A stretch of 64,000 nt of DNA from Crocodylus rhombifer (Eukaryota > Chordata > Crocodylia > Crocodylidae). The position numbers and the translations under genes are program-made. Where the stretch lies: assembly GCA_038503035.1 (NCBI GenBank), contig JAVSML010025230.1, positions 483,062 through 547,061 of the forward strand. The letters are read 5' to 3'. Under the pieces are notes generated by a model. That model was not told the origin of the DNA. It made no database searches and saw nothing but the letters and a program-made list of their open reading frames with translations. Below, one piece after another: positions 33,564 to 44,995 of this stretch (positions are counted from its first letter, which is position 1; the number at the start of each line of letters is the position of its first letter).

Positions 33564-35075
33564 CAGGAAGTTGGCAGATCATTACTGCAGAAAAACAATC
33601 CAGAATGAAATAACTGAATTACTGGTGAAGAAAGTGCTGCAAGACCTTCTAAAATGTTGAGGAATGCCAAGTACTACTCCATGATATTGGACTGCACTCC
33701 AGATGTGACACAGAAAAGATGTCTTTAACTTTTAGATTCCTTGACACTTTGGATGGCAAAGTGACTGTTTAGGAGAACTTCACTGGTTTTAAAACAGTGG
33801 ATGAGTGCACAGGGGAATGACTAACTGATATTATACTTACTACTCCGAAGGATTGCAACATAAATATCTGAGAATGCCGGGACCAGAGTTACAATGGTGC
33901 AAATATGAAGGGGCAAATCAAGGGTGTACAGGCAAGAATCCTTAATCAATACCCAAAAGTTTTTTTCATTCCACCTGGATGCCACTTACTGCAACCTTCA
34001 ATGGAGTCCAAGTCCCTCTTCAGCATTCTGCAAAGGATCTATGTTCTGTTCTCTGCCTCTGTTCATCATTGAAAGAGTCTCAGAGATTGTGTCAATGTCA
34101 CTGCTAAGCCAGTATGTGAAACATGCTGGGAGTGCAGAATTGAAAGTACTAAAGCTTTTGTACTAAAGCATTTTGGACTTCAAGACAGTTGAAGTCCAAA
34201 ATGCCCTCATTGCATTTGGTTGAATCAGAGCAAGCAGACATTGGTATCCATCATGAAGCACCCACCCTGACATGTCAACTCTTCAAATTCAAGTTTCTTG
34301 TCTCTATTGTGGTATGGTATGATATCCTTTTTCAAGTCAATGTGGTGAGCAAAAGCATGAAAAGCAAGACAAACTTTGACATTGTTGCAGTCAAAAACTT
34401 GATAAATGCCTGTTGTGACTATATTGTAAACTACACAGAAGTTAGGTATGAAAGAGCTTTGACAAGAGCTAAGGAAATAGCTGAAAATCTTGGTGTTGAC
34501 CTAGTGCTTAAACCAGCCCCACATTTGTCATAAAAAGTGTCAATTCAGCTATGAATGTGAAGATGAAACAGTCAACAATCCAGACGTCAAGTTCAAACAT
34601 GAATTTTTCAATTAGCTTATAGATATGGTGAGGGTGTCTGTGGAAGAACAGTTTGAGAAAATGAATCAACATGTGAACCTGTGGGGATTTCTATATAACA
34701 TGACATGACTCCCTGACAAATTTTGAAGAACCCACTGTAAGGAACTTCGTTATGTGTTGACATAAGGAGGGAGTTCTGACATTAACAACTTCAACCTCTG
34801 TGAAAAACTTGGCCATCTCTAAAGTCTACTTGCAATGGACCGTAGTACTCCTCAAAAAAGTTCCACAATTTATTTACAACAGTGAACTTCATGGCAACTA
34901 CTCAAACACATGGATAGCACTCAGGATCCTGTTAACCGTGCCCATAATGATGGTGAGCAGCAAACAGAGCTTCTCAACGTTGAAGCTCATAAAAGCATAT
35001 TTGTGATTGACCACTGGAGATGACAGGCTATCTTTGCTGGCCATCCTGTCTACCAATAATGCTGTGACTTAAAAT
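33564..35075 (+). pseudogene. ZMYM1-like hAT transposase, C-terminal half
   Basis: The coding sequence resumes directly after the inserted hAT: HYCRKTIQNEITELLVKKV (about 33578-33640), then an STTP...WTAP stretch matching the YSVILDCTPD region. Later comes FKFLVSIVVWYDILFQVNVV with SMKSK (34189-34533), a RAKEIAENLGVD segment, and the hAT dimerisation motif in 34800-35006: TWIALRILLTVPIMMVSSKQ, then FSTLKLIKAYL. Frameshifts and stops separate these pieces. Together with 27132-28311 this gives nearly the whole family architecture, showing that both insertions hit one pre-existing transposon. Confidence 0.85.
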
Positions 35076-35389
35076 ATAGATCCTGTCACCAGCATCATTA
35101 GAAGTCAAATGTTTGTGAAGCATCACCAGAGTTTGCAGAAGCAAAGGCATGCAGAGTTGTCTTCTGAGTCTTGGAACCTTGGTGAACAATTTGTTAATTT
35201 GTTATTGTTATATATTAATGTAATATTTTATTTAATATTTAGTTTATTGTCACTAAGATATAATGTTATTTTTATGACAACCTTTATTATTTGAATAAAA
35301 TTGAAGTTAACTGAATTTTGTGTCATTTCCTCTCTTGTATTTTTTTTTAGTAAATTATAATTTTTTTAGTAAAGTTTACATTTCTCCAT
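35076..35389 (+). other. hAT 3' untranslated region
   Basis: AT-rich sequence after the dimerisation domain, with AATAAAAT near 35294 as a possible polyadenylation signal of the hAT transcript. It is cut by the CR1 insertion near 35390. Confidence 0.5.
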
Positions 35390-38300
35390 CTCACTCCAAT
35401 GGAAAAGAAGCTTTTCTGGGCTGGAATGGCTTACCTGCTTGACAGGGCTTTAAACTAAGATCACCAGGGGATGAGTAGACAACCACCAGTACAAGCCCAG
35501 GAAGTGACAACCACAGAATCAGCAAGTCAGGTAACACGAGAGAACTTACTCCGACCCCAGCCCAACGATGGAACTCTTCTCTGGGCACAGGGAAGCCCAG
35601 GACATACAACGGCAAGCATAACTGCCTGTACACAAATGCCAGAAGCATGGGGAACAAAAAGGAGGAACTGGCCCTTTTGCCAAGTGAAAATGAATATGAT
35701 CTCATGGGAATAATGGAGACCTGGAGGGACTCCACCTATGATTGGACCACAGGTATAGATAGCTATACCTTGTACAGGAGGAATCACATTGTAAAAAAGG
35801 GTAGGGGTGTAGCTCTCTGTGTGAAGGAGCAGTACACTTCCCTACAAGCAGAGATTGGCATCCAAGGAGGATGACTTGAGACTCTCTGGGTTAGAATACA
35901 GGGAGAATATGGTGAAGGCATATAACTGTAGGAGTCTATTATAGACCTCCTAACCAGGAGGAAAAGTTTGACTACAAATTTTCTAGGAAACTGGTAGAGG
36001 CTGCATGCTCTCAGAGCATGGTCATCATGGGTGACTTCAAGCACCCTGGCATCTCATGGGAAGAGCATTCAGCCAAACCTGATCAGTTGCAAAGGTTCCT
36101 CACCTGCATTAATGAGCTCTACCTGACTCAAGAAGTGTACGGGCTGACAAGAGGTAAGGCACTTCTGAATCTGGTTCTGGCCAGGACGCATCACCTGGAC
36201 AAGGGAGAAAGGGGAGGTGACAGTGATCACAAGTTGATCGCTTCTTCTATCCATCGCAAAGCTGGGTAAATCAATCAGCAATGCAGAAATCCTTAGCTTT
36301 AGGAAAGCTGACTTGCAGAAGCTCAGGATATTACTTGTTGAGGCACTGAGAGATCATGATCTGATAGGGAGAGGAGCCCGTGATGCGTGGTCACTCCTTA
36401 AGTATGCAATCCTAAAAGCACAAGGGAAGTCCATTCTGGCCTGTAGGAAAGATAGCAAAAGAGCTGGGAGACTTCCTTGGCTCAGTGGGGAACTCATGGA
36501 TCTCCTGAATCTGAAAACAGAAGCTCATAAGGGATGGAAGTTTGGAAAAACCACTAAGGAGGATTATGCAGCACTGGCCCACACCTGTAGGGAGCGGACC
36601 AGAAAAGCCAAGGCTGAAACCGAATTCAAAGTGGGTACGGGAATCAAGGACAATAAAAAGTCCTTCTTCAAATATGTTGGAAATTGGCAAAAAAAGCAAA
36701 GGCAACATTGGGCCCCTGTTGAACCAAATTGGGCAGCTGACAATCGCCACCCAGGAAAAAGCTAATCTCCTCAACAATTACTTTGTATCAGTTTTCCACC
36801 AACCCAAGGAGATCACCCTGCCTGACAGGATGCAGGATTGCCAGAGTAAGGGGGATCATACACCTATAATTGGTGATGAGCTTGTGAGGGAACACCTTAA
36901 GAGGCTGGACAACCACAAGTCAGCTGGCCTAGATGGAATACACCGAAGAGTGCTAAAAGAATTGGCTGAATTATAGCACAATCAATGGTGAAGATATCTG
37001 AGAATTCATGGTGGTCAGGAGAGGTTCCAGAGGATTGGAAGGGACCAATGAGGTGCCCATGTTCAAGAAAGGAAGATCCAGGGAAATACAGGCCAATCAG
37101 TTCAACCACAATCTCTGGGGGGAAAAAAATCAAAGAATCCATCAACAACAGGCTAACAGAAGGCAACATTCATTCTGAGACAGAGCCAACATGGTTTCAT
37201 TGCAGGTAGGTCTTTCCTGACCAACCTCATTTCCTTCTATGACCAAGTGATGCATCACCTGGACAAGGGAGAAGAGGTTGATGTCATATATTTGGATTTC
37301 AAAAAAGCCTTTGACTTGGTCTCCCATGATGTCCTCCATGGTAAAATTGGGGACCTGCATCATCAACAACCTTACAGTCTTATAGCTGGGGAACTGGCTC
37401 TGTGGTCAGACCCAGAGAGTGATAGTCGATAGAACCAAGTCATCATGGCACATGGTGACCAGTGGCATCCCCTAGGGATCAGTACTCAAACCTGTACTCT
37501 TTAATATATTCATAAATGATCTGTATTTGGATGTCAGAAGTAAACTGGCTAAGTTTGCAGTTGACACCAAATTATGGGGAACTGGAGTCTTGCTAGAGCA
37601 TAGGCTGCCAATTTAAGCTGACCTGGACAGTCTTGCAAGGTGGGTGGATCAAAACCTGATGACATTCAACACAGAGAAATGCAAGGTCCTCTACCTCAGC
37701 AGACTGAACCCACATCATACTTATAGGCTTGCCAGTGCTATACTCACTAGTACCACAACTGAAAGAGACTTGGGGGTCATGATTTATCACAAGATGAACA
37801 CGAGGCACCAATGTGATGATGCAGCTGGCAAAGCAAATAAACCCCTGGCTTGCATCTACTGATGCATCTCAAGCAAGACCCAAGAATTCATCCTTCCACT
37901 TTACTTGGCCTTGGTGAGGCCACAGCTGGAGTACTGCATCCAATTCTGGGCTCTGCACTTTAGAAAAGATGTGGAGAATCTTGAGAGAGTCCAGAGGAAA
38001 GCCACACACGTAATTAGGGGTCAAGAGACCAGGCTTTATGAAGAGAAGCTGAAAGGCATGGGACTCTTCAGCCTGGAGAAGAGACGGCTCAGAAGGGACT
38101 TGGTGGCAGCCTATAAGTAAATAAGGGTTATGCATCAGGAACTGGGAAAACGTCTGTTGACCAGGGCACTCCAAGAAAAGAGAAAGCCTAATGGTCACAA
38201 ACTGCTAGAAGACCATGTTAAACTGGACATAAGGAAACACTTCTTTACCATCTGAACCTCCAGAGTCTAGAATATCCTACCCGCAGAAGTGGTGCAAGCA

Positions 38301-38460
38301 CCTACTTTGGATACCTTCAAGAAACACATGGATGCTTATCTTGCTGGGGTAATTTGGCCCCAGCTGACTTCCTGCCCTTTGGGCAGGGGGCTGGACCTGA
38401 TGATCTCATGAGGTCCCTTCCAGCCCCAATGTCCATGAAATCTATGACATCTATAAAAAA
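35390..38460 (+). mobile_element. CR1 LINE copy, nearly complete ORF2 and 3' end
   Basis: This is a plus-strand CR1 of about 3 kb, the longest in the window. It covers the region before the endonuclease, the endonuclease, linker, reverse transcriptase, C-terminus and 3' untranslated region, and ends with CTATGAAATCTATGACATCTAT. It sits in the tail of the ZMYM1-like hAT, whose last 78 bases follow it. No ORF1 is seen, so it is 5'-truncated near the start of ORF2. Confidence 0.9.
35647..38345 (+). pseudogene. CR1 ORF2 (endonuclease and reverse transcriptase), frame-broken
   Basis: The endonuclease shows IMETWRDSTYDW (35647-35874), then VIMGDFKHPGISWEEHSA and GGDSDHKLIA (36018-36269), so E, GDF and SDH catalytic landmarks are visible. 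The linker (36313-36765) has KAKAETEFKVG. The polymerase has SAGLDGIHRRVLKELAE (36900-36976), VIYLDFKKAFDLVSHDVL (37270-37330), and the C motif at 37554-37565, which reads FAVD instead of FADD because of a GAT-to-GTT change. Thumb and C-terminal parts follow at 37644-38345 ([31 protein letters not shown]). Several frameshifts, stops and the lost catalytic Asp make it inactive. Confidence 0.85.
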
Positions 38461-38538
38461 ATAACTGTTGAAATTACAGCTTTATTTCTGAAATAACAAA
38501 TTTTGCCCAGGGCACCATTTTCTCTAAGGCCAGCTCTG

Positions 38539-38546
38539 GCTCTACA
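38539..38546 (+). repeat. Right target-site duplication of the ZMYM1-like hAT
   Basis: GCTCTACA follows the right terminus GGCCAGCTCTG. It differs by one base from GCCCTACA at the left. Confidence 0.8.
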
Positions 38547-41500
38547 AATGGCCATGCAATTGTGGAAAGGCCTGTTTGCATAACCTAAGTTTTAACTACA
38601 TGTGGATGTATACACACAAAAAAAAACCAGATGGACCCCCAAGGACATGTATGCACAATCCTCTTCTACTTGATTAGCTTTTCTTGTTCTAAACAGAAAT
38701 GGATGGCTTGTAAGCTACATATCAGGGACCGATCATAGTACCAAGTCTTGATGAGAATTCAGGCACACATTAAAACTATGAGATATATATGCTAATATTA
38801 TCTGCATTACTTCTGTATGTAGGTACCAGTCAGAATCTATCATATATAATGTGATTATATTAGTATGTTATTAGTCTACCAAGAAATAGTATCCTTATTG
38901 ATTTTATAGTAAGTTTTGATTCAGGCAGTCAGGTACAAGCCTCTTTGTTGAAAATAAGAAATGTACCATAAATTGAGGGAATTAGCTGTCAGTTATCAGG
39001 TGCTTAGAAAGCAGATTGCCTGCATAAATGGTGCTAGATTAGTTGAAACACAATACACTCCAGTCCCTCACAAGGATTGATTCTTCATTCACTGCTGTTT
39101 AAAATGCATCTTTATTACATACTGACATATATTAATACCTGCCCTCTTCTTCAATCAAAGGTTAGACCAGGCAGTGCATTCCAGTAAAGTGAAATGTGTC
39201 ATTAACATACTATGAAGAACACTGGTAAAGCAGGTAAGCCTAAAATACAGTGGTGATGTGCAAGTAATTTCCATGGTATAGCATGTAGTCCTGGAGATTA
39301 AGGTTCAGATTAGAAACAGCTGACAAGATGCATCACATGTAGTTCTCAAATGAGTTAAACTTATAGTTCTTTAGTCCATTATTTAGGTAGTGCTTTTAAT
39401 AATTGTGTTTCGGAGTGTCAAATGCACCAAAGTCAATTAGGCACCAAACTTATATTTCAACAGAAGTGGAATACCTAACTGTGTTTAGCTATTTTTGAAG
39501 GTCCCAAGCCTGAACACCCACTGGCTTGGAATTTATTAGTATAGTACTTTTGATGAAAAATGGAGTTTTTGCAAAATCATTATTTTCCACATGGGAAAAT
39601 TTCAGTTTTGCTGATTTAAATTTCACCAAGTAAACTTGAGATGAAATTTTCACTTCCATTCATATCAACATTAACTTGTGTTGTGCTGAGCAGCAATGGT
39701 GCTTTCTGTAGCTTGTGCACCTCATATCTGCATTTTTACCTAAAAGCTGAGCTTCTTGACTTAAGTATTTTTCCCATGATGAACCAGTCTCCGTTTTGGC
39801 TGAACTACTATGTTGCACTACTGCATCATGAGAGTTTAGCCTACGGAAAGGAGTAAGAGAAAGGTATACCTGAACTACAACTCCTAGGAGGCTTTGAGAC
39901 ATCTCAGACGGAAACAGTTCAATGTCAAAATGTCAAAACAAGACACAATGAAATCAGTTCAACAAATCAGGATGAAACAATCTAGGAAATCCAAAACACT
40001 GAAACTATTGGTTGTGGGGAAAATATTTATATGTTGATGCTTTTATCCCAATTCAGGATTAAAACAGTTGTCAAAACATGAGCATTTCCTGTGAGATTTC
40101 TGATCAGGTTTAAACATTTAGCTTCAGTGCTTCTAAGGACAGAACTGTCAAAAGGATTATACATTGGTTTACTTATGATGGAAAGAAAGTTTAACAACAA
40201 AACCAAAGGAAAAAGGCCCATGTCCCTTAAGGACAGGAAAAGTTGATGTTGTTGCCTGACAGTAAGTTGAATAAAAAAACAAGCCACTACAAAAGCAGCT
40301 TTAAAAATTACATACACAAACTGCTAAGAAAATGCGCTGTGGTACCATTTCAAACCATCTCATTTACAGTTATGGAGAAAAAAGATTTTTTTTAAATGTT
40401 ACTAAGTTACCCATCGAATAATATTACATTGAGACTGATGCTGCATCCCATGTGGAGATTCTTTAGTTCCATATCTAAACAATGATGATCTTCCTTCTTT
40501 ATATACAAATATTCTGTGCTCTTTTTAAACAACAAAGTTCCCATTACCTCATGCCTTATTACAACAGAAATACATGTGAAAATTCCCTGAAGGTTTGAGC
40601 CTCCTCTGTAGATTTTTTTAAAGTATTATGTAGCATGAATAGGGCTACTAAAAATGAACTATATGTCATCTCCCTTAGATCGCTTTCACACTACACAACT
40701 TCCATCATTTTGCCAGATAAGATTCTCTGAAATATGAAACATCCTCAGATCAGTTATCCTCCAAAAGTGGGGCTACATACGAGATGATTTGGTATACAGG
40801 ACACTTAGATCTATTAGTAGATGGATAACCTTTACAGATGGCATTTTAGATGCATTGGTAGAGTTTTACTCTTTCAAATTATGAATCATGTTTCATTATT
40901 TTCAACATTATTTTTTCATTTACACTCATGAAAAGTTCTACAACCCATAAAGCCTAAATGATTTTGCAGTTCAGAATTTTCCACTAATTGTATACTAAGC
41001 GTATGGTAATGCATAAAATAACTATGCTATTAAATTGGGATGTTCTGTTATGGTACTTTACAGAGTTTTCTTCTAGACTACAAATAGTGAAAACCATTCA
41101 TTTATCGAACAAAAACATAATTCTTAATGCAACTGCCGACAGCAATCATGCTTTCATGTTTTTAGTTCATTATGTAGCACAGCTAAAAACAATTATGATT
41201 TATTTCTTATTAGGGATATAATAAACAGTTTGGTATTAATGAAATGGGAAAACAGAAATGCATAATTGTAATTATAATGTAGAAAACAATTTCCATTTGT
41301 TTATATAAACATATAGGATTTTTCTCCTTATAATCCAGCTCTAAAAGACTGATAAAAAGAACCTAAGAAACTGATGCAGTACAAATCTTAATTTACACTG
41401 GGTTTAAGTTGCCTCTGCACCTGAAATACCACTGTATTTTTCACCAAGAGCTCTTCACATAAACCAATTCCATTGAGATGCAGCATTTACTTTCTAGAAA

Positions 41501-42744
41501 CATTCAGTCAGCAGAAAGAGCAGCAAACTACTTAAGTCCCTATGCAGCAGAAAGCAGCCTTTGCAAAACATGACCCAGACAGCCCTGGGGACCTGGTTTG
41601 CTTCACAGCTGCAGATTTTGTTCCCTTTTCCTACATAATATCCACTCGCTCAGTAGCAGCCATGAAATGGTCAACCAAGGACACACTGTTTCTAGTCGAG
41701 CTACATGGCAATTAGAAATTCTGAAATGAAATTACAAGGCACAGTGAGCAGTAGTAGTACACCTGCTGACTTCCTCACAGGGGACTGGGCCATCAGAGAG
41801 ACCAATGAAGGGAAGGAGGGGAGATTACCCAGTGTCTGAATGAGTGCCAGTTTATCACACAGGAACATTAAAGGAACCAGGTGATTTACAGATATCTTGT
41901 TAGCAGACCAGGAGAAGTGGAATTTTTAGCATATTTCCCATGTTTCTTACTGCTCCGCAAGACTGCCCCCCAATCAGGGTGCGAGGGTCTTGCAAAACTT
42001 TGATGCTCACTGCCACTGTTTGTCATATTCAGTATTTAGTGAAGTGGCAGAAGTGACATAAAACACACATATAAATGAAGTTTGGCCCTCACGTCCCTGA
42101 TTATAGGTTTAGCATGCCCTTTCATCTCTGTGAGCATTCAGTCCTCTTGTGGGATAAGCACAGCCCCCAAACTCCAGGTTATTTTCTGTCAATCAGACCC
42201 ATACTCCGGGCAATGGTGGTCTTCATACAGTAATGACTGCTGACAAATGCCTTTATCATGCAAGCTTATTCCAGTTCAGAAAATGAATAAGTTTACATAG
42301 AAGAGGTCTATAATGAGCACTCATGGGATACAGATTTTTATCTCTTGAATGAAATGAACAGTTTGTAACTCAACCAAGGTGAAGACACTAATGAATTATG
42401 AAGGTCTCTTCTCATGTGTAGGATAAATTCCACATACCATAAATAGTGATTAGGGATGCTATATGTGGCAAGGAAATAAAATAGTAGGTTTATTCATTCT
42501 ATTACTGTGAATTATGTTTAGCTGGATTTGAAGTCAAGTAATTTAAAATGAGTAGCGGGTGGGGTCAAAATGTTCCTAAACATAATATACGTAGTATTTA
42601 CAATTGAAATAAAAAAGAAGGCAATGGCAACTGCATAGCATCTTTCATTGAGAAGATGGTAAACAATATGGGCTCCTCAATCACCACTAAAACTATTTCC
42701 CTGCCTCCACCCCGTCTTGCCCCATTGACTTAGGCGAGAAAGGG
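38547..42744. other. Unique AT-rich DNA, no gene seen
   Basis: About 4.2 kb without recognised genes or repeats. The part at about 41980-42300 has balanced composition and no repeats and could be conserved non-coding DNA; this cannot be tested here. Confidence 0.45.
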
Positions 42745-42808
42745 CATATTCATAGATTCATATATTCATAGACTGTTAGGGGCTGGAAGGGACCTTGCAG
42801 ATTGTCGG
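42745..42808 (-). mobile_element. CR1 3'-end scrap
   Basis: Repeated CATAGATT / CATATATT / CATAGACT units are followed by GGGGCTGGAAGGGACCTTGC, the CR1 3' terminal signature on the plus strand. The fragment is therefore the last 60 bases or so of a minus-strand CR1. Confidence 0.75.
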
Positions 42809-43120
42809 GCCCAAACCTTACATCCAGGTTTTCCTGGACATGTCTTCTGTTTTGGCCCCGTCCTCTGGATGGGTTTTAAAAAATCCGAGTGAGAGGGTAC
42901 CAGCAGGGCTGGGGCGGCAGGAGACTGTGGGTTGGGAATGAGGGGAACTGGCAGGGCTGGAGGGGCAGGGACTTATGAAGAGGGGCAGAGGCAGGACACA
43001 GGCATATCACTGTCCCCTCTTTCCCCACAATCATATGCTTTTTCCCCCTTCTCCTCATACCCTCTTCCCTTCACAGGTGTCCTCTTTTTTGATACTGGAA
43101 ATATGGTAACCCTAGCATAT
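42809..43120. mobile_element. Probable non-autonomous DNA transposon
   Basis: The left end reads CTTACATCCAGGTTTTCCTGG then ACATGTC. The complement of the right end reads GGGTTACCATATTTCCAGTA then AAAAAAGAGGACACC. The two ends resemble each other and a widespread reptile/bird repeat type that starts GGGT(T/G)ACCATA. The interior is G-rich then C-rich, with no frame. Boundaries are approximate and no duplication was assigned. Confidence 0.45.
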
Positions 43121-43179
43121 CTAACATCGCATTCAACCCTGTATTACAGTTTCTAACAGGAGGCAGAGGAAAACACTGT

Positions 43180-43470
43180 ACACAGATTCATAGGTTCATT
43201 CATTCATAGATTATATACAATCATCTAACTTTACCTCCAGTATATCACAGGCCTACCTGCATTCAGGGACTTCCCTGAAGTAAATCCTGTTAATTAAAGC
43301 TGATCCTTTGGGAGGGCAGGAGAGGGGAACTATCCACTCTTGATTTAAAAACTTGCAGCACAACCCCTAGGAAATGTTTCCAATGGCTAATTATTCCTTA
43401 CTTTCAAAAATGTGCAGCTAATTTCTATCCTGAATTTATCTAATGTCGTCTTTCAGTGACTGGACCTTGC
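43180..43470 (-). mobile_element. Old LINE 3'-end fragment
   Basis: A tail of CATAGGTT / CATTCATAGATT units is followed by TCATCTAACTTTACCTCCAGTA and later AACTTGCAG, CCTAGGAAATGTTTCCAATGG and GAATTTATCTAATGTCGTC. This order resembles the 3' untranslated end of an older CR1 lineage that I recall from turtles and birds. No coding part is left. Confidence 0.55.
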
Positions 43471-44649
43471 TACACTGACAAGTCCACTATTATCAAGGTA
43501 TTGTTGCCCATGCAGGTACAGACCAACAATGATCAAATCACCTTAAACCTTCTTTTAATTAACTTAAACAGTGAATTCCTGGTGTCTTCTACTACAAAAA
43601 TCACTCAAAGATTAAACTGTTACAGAGTAACTTAAGTTATAAACTAGCCAGAACTCCAATGTTAATAATTCAATATTTAGGAAAAATGATGTGACATCAT
43701 TGAGGACAACATGCCAATAGAGTCACTCAATTTTTCCCTAAAAGGTTACTTCCAGTAGACTGGCCCTTAAGATACTGACTAATTTTGAGAGAGGAAAATG
43801 CTACATATTTTATCATAAATGTGATATTTTATCAAAATTGTGACATTGTAAAGTCCATGGTGGTAGTGGTCTTTTTTTCTTTTTTTTTTAGTTTGGGAGA
43901 TCTTTTTGCATGCCTGGGTGCTATAAAATTGAATAAAATAATTAGATAAGAATGGACATACATGATGATACTACTATCTGGTGAGGAACTCAAACACAGT
44001 CATAAGATTGTACCAAGTAAGTACAAAACCATAACTGCACTATAAAGTTGTACTTCATCCCAATGATCCAAACTTTATCTTCAGAACAGACTGACAGCAA
44101 GTGCTCTCTCATAATCTGTGCCATGGAAATAAAAATGTTGAAAGTTTTATTTTAACTGTACAAGAGAACAATACAGTTCTTCAACCTTTCACTTGATTTT
44201 AATTTCATGACTCTCTCATCTCCCTCTCGCTGATTGTCATATTTGTACAAGGGAATATGAGAAGCCCACTGATGGAAATTACAGGCGACTCAGAAAGGTC
44301 ATTGCTAATCCAGTATGATTGCTTGATTCCACATAGGAAAGCTAATATTCTGACAGTTCATATGGCTTTGTCCAGGGGTTACAGGTGAAGCTGTTTCAAG
44401 TATGAAATTTGAATTGTCTGCCTTTCCCCCAGCATAAGGGCCGTAACCATACATTAAAATATACACATACAAACATGGGCATACATTTACTGTATTCTTT
44501 TTTGCCCCCATGAATACAAGTGAACTACAATTAGGATGTCTTGAAAATTTCCTAGCAGACAATTCAAATTTCACTCAGGAGAGTGGGCAGTTCCTTTATA
44601 ACTCTCTTGACCCTCAACAGTAACTCCTCTGAGAGTCTAAAAGGGTTCT
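43471..44649. other. Unique DNA, no gene seen
   Basis: No recognisable feature. A T-rich run lies near 43872-43890. Confidence 0.4.
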
Positions 44650-44995
44650 GAATGCCAGTCATGCTTAGTCCCTGTCTGCCTAGGCCATATTACGCCACGT
44701 TTAATGCTGAATTCAATCAGTGTAAACCAAAGCTTATAACTCCTGATGGGGAAAGTCTACCATATGAGGTAGTAGAGGAAAAATCACTGCAAGCTCCTAT
44801 TATTCAGAGAAATGCAATCCAAAAACAGACCAGCAGAAATGCAATCCTCGCTGTCTCAGACCAGCACAGACTCCCTATGCCTGAAGAAGGATGACTGCGC
44901 CTGAAAGCTTGCCAGGAATTTTCTTCCATCTACTCAGCTGGTCACATAAAAGTTATCACATCTACTCAAAAAACCTTGCCATTCAAAAACGGATG
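44650..44995 (+). repeat. Possible dispersed repeat containing a GAAAGCTTGCC-type 3' segment
   Basis: CTGAAGAAGGATGACTGCGC, GAAAGCTTGCCAGGAATTTT and ATAAAAGTTATCACATCTACTC near 44880-44975 resemble the end of a dispersed repeat I recall from reptile genomes. I cannot name the family with certainty. The open frame 44652-44894 overlaps it and is probably not a gene. Confidence 0.35.

Larger units (their letters stand above)
26845..38538 (+). mobile_element. hAT DNA transposon with ZMYM1-like transposase, split by later insertions
   Basis: The left terminus CAGAGCCAGCTTTAGGG and the complement of the right terminus CAGAGCTGGCCTTAGAG form an imperfect terminal inverted repeat. They are flanked by an 8-bp duplication matching at 7 of 8 positions. 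Removing the insertions (MITE 27863-28168, hAT composite 28320-33555, CR1 about 35390-38460) leaves about 3 kb, a normal length for a hAT element. The interior codes on the plus strand for a TTF-type zinc finger plus the DUF4371/hAT transposase of the kind annotated as zinc finger MYM-type protein 1-like. A gap of 10 unknown bases lies at 26877-26886, inside the left end. Confidence 0.85.

Noticed and set aside
27132..35075. A host ZMYM1-like gene with introns
   Set aside because: The element has inverted termini and an 8-bp duplication, the interruptions are transposons rather than introns, and stops occur within the coding parts.
44652..44894. An 80-codon plus-strand frame as a host exon
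   Set aside because: It runs into a repeat-like segment, has no recognisable domain and shows no convincing splice context.
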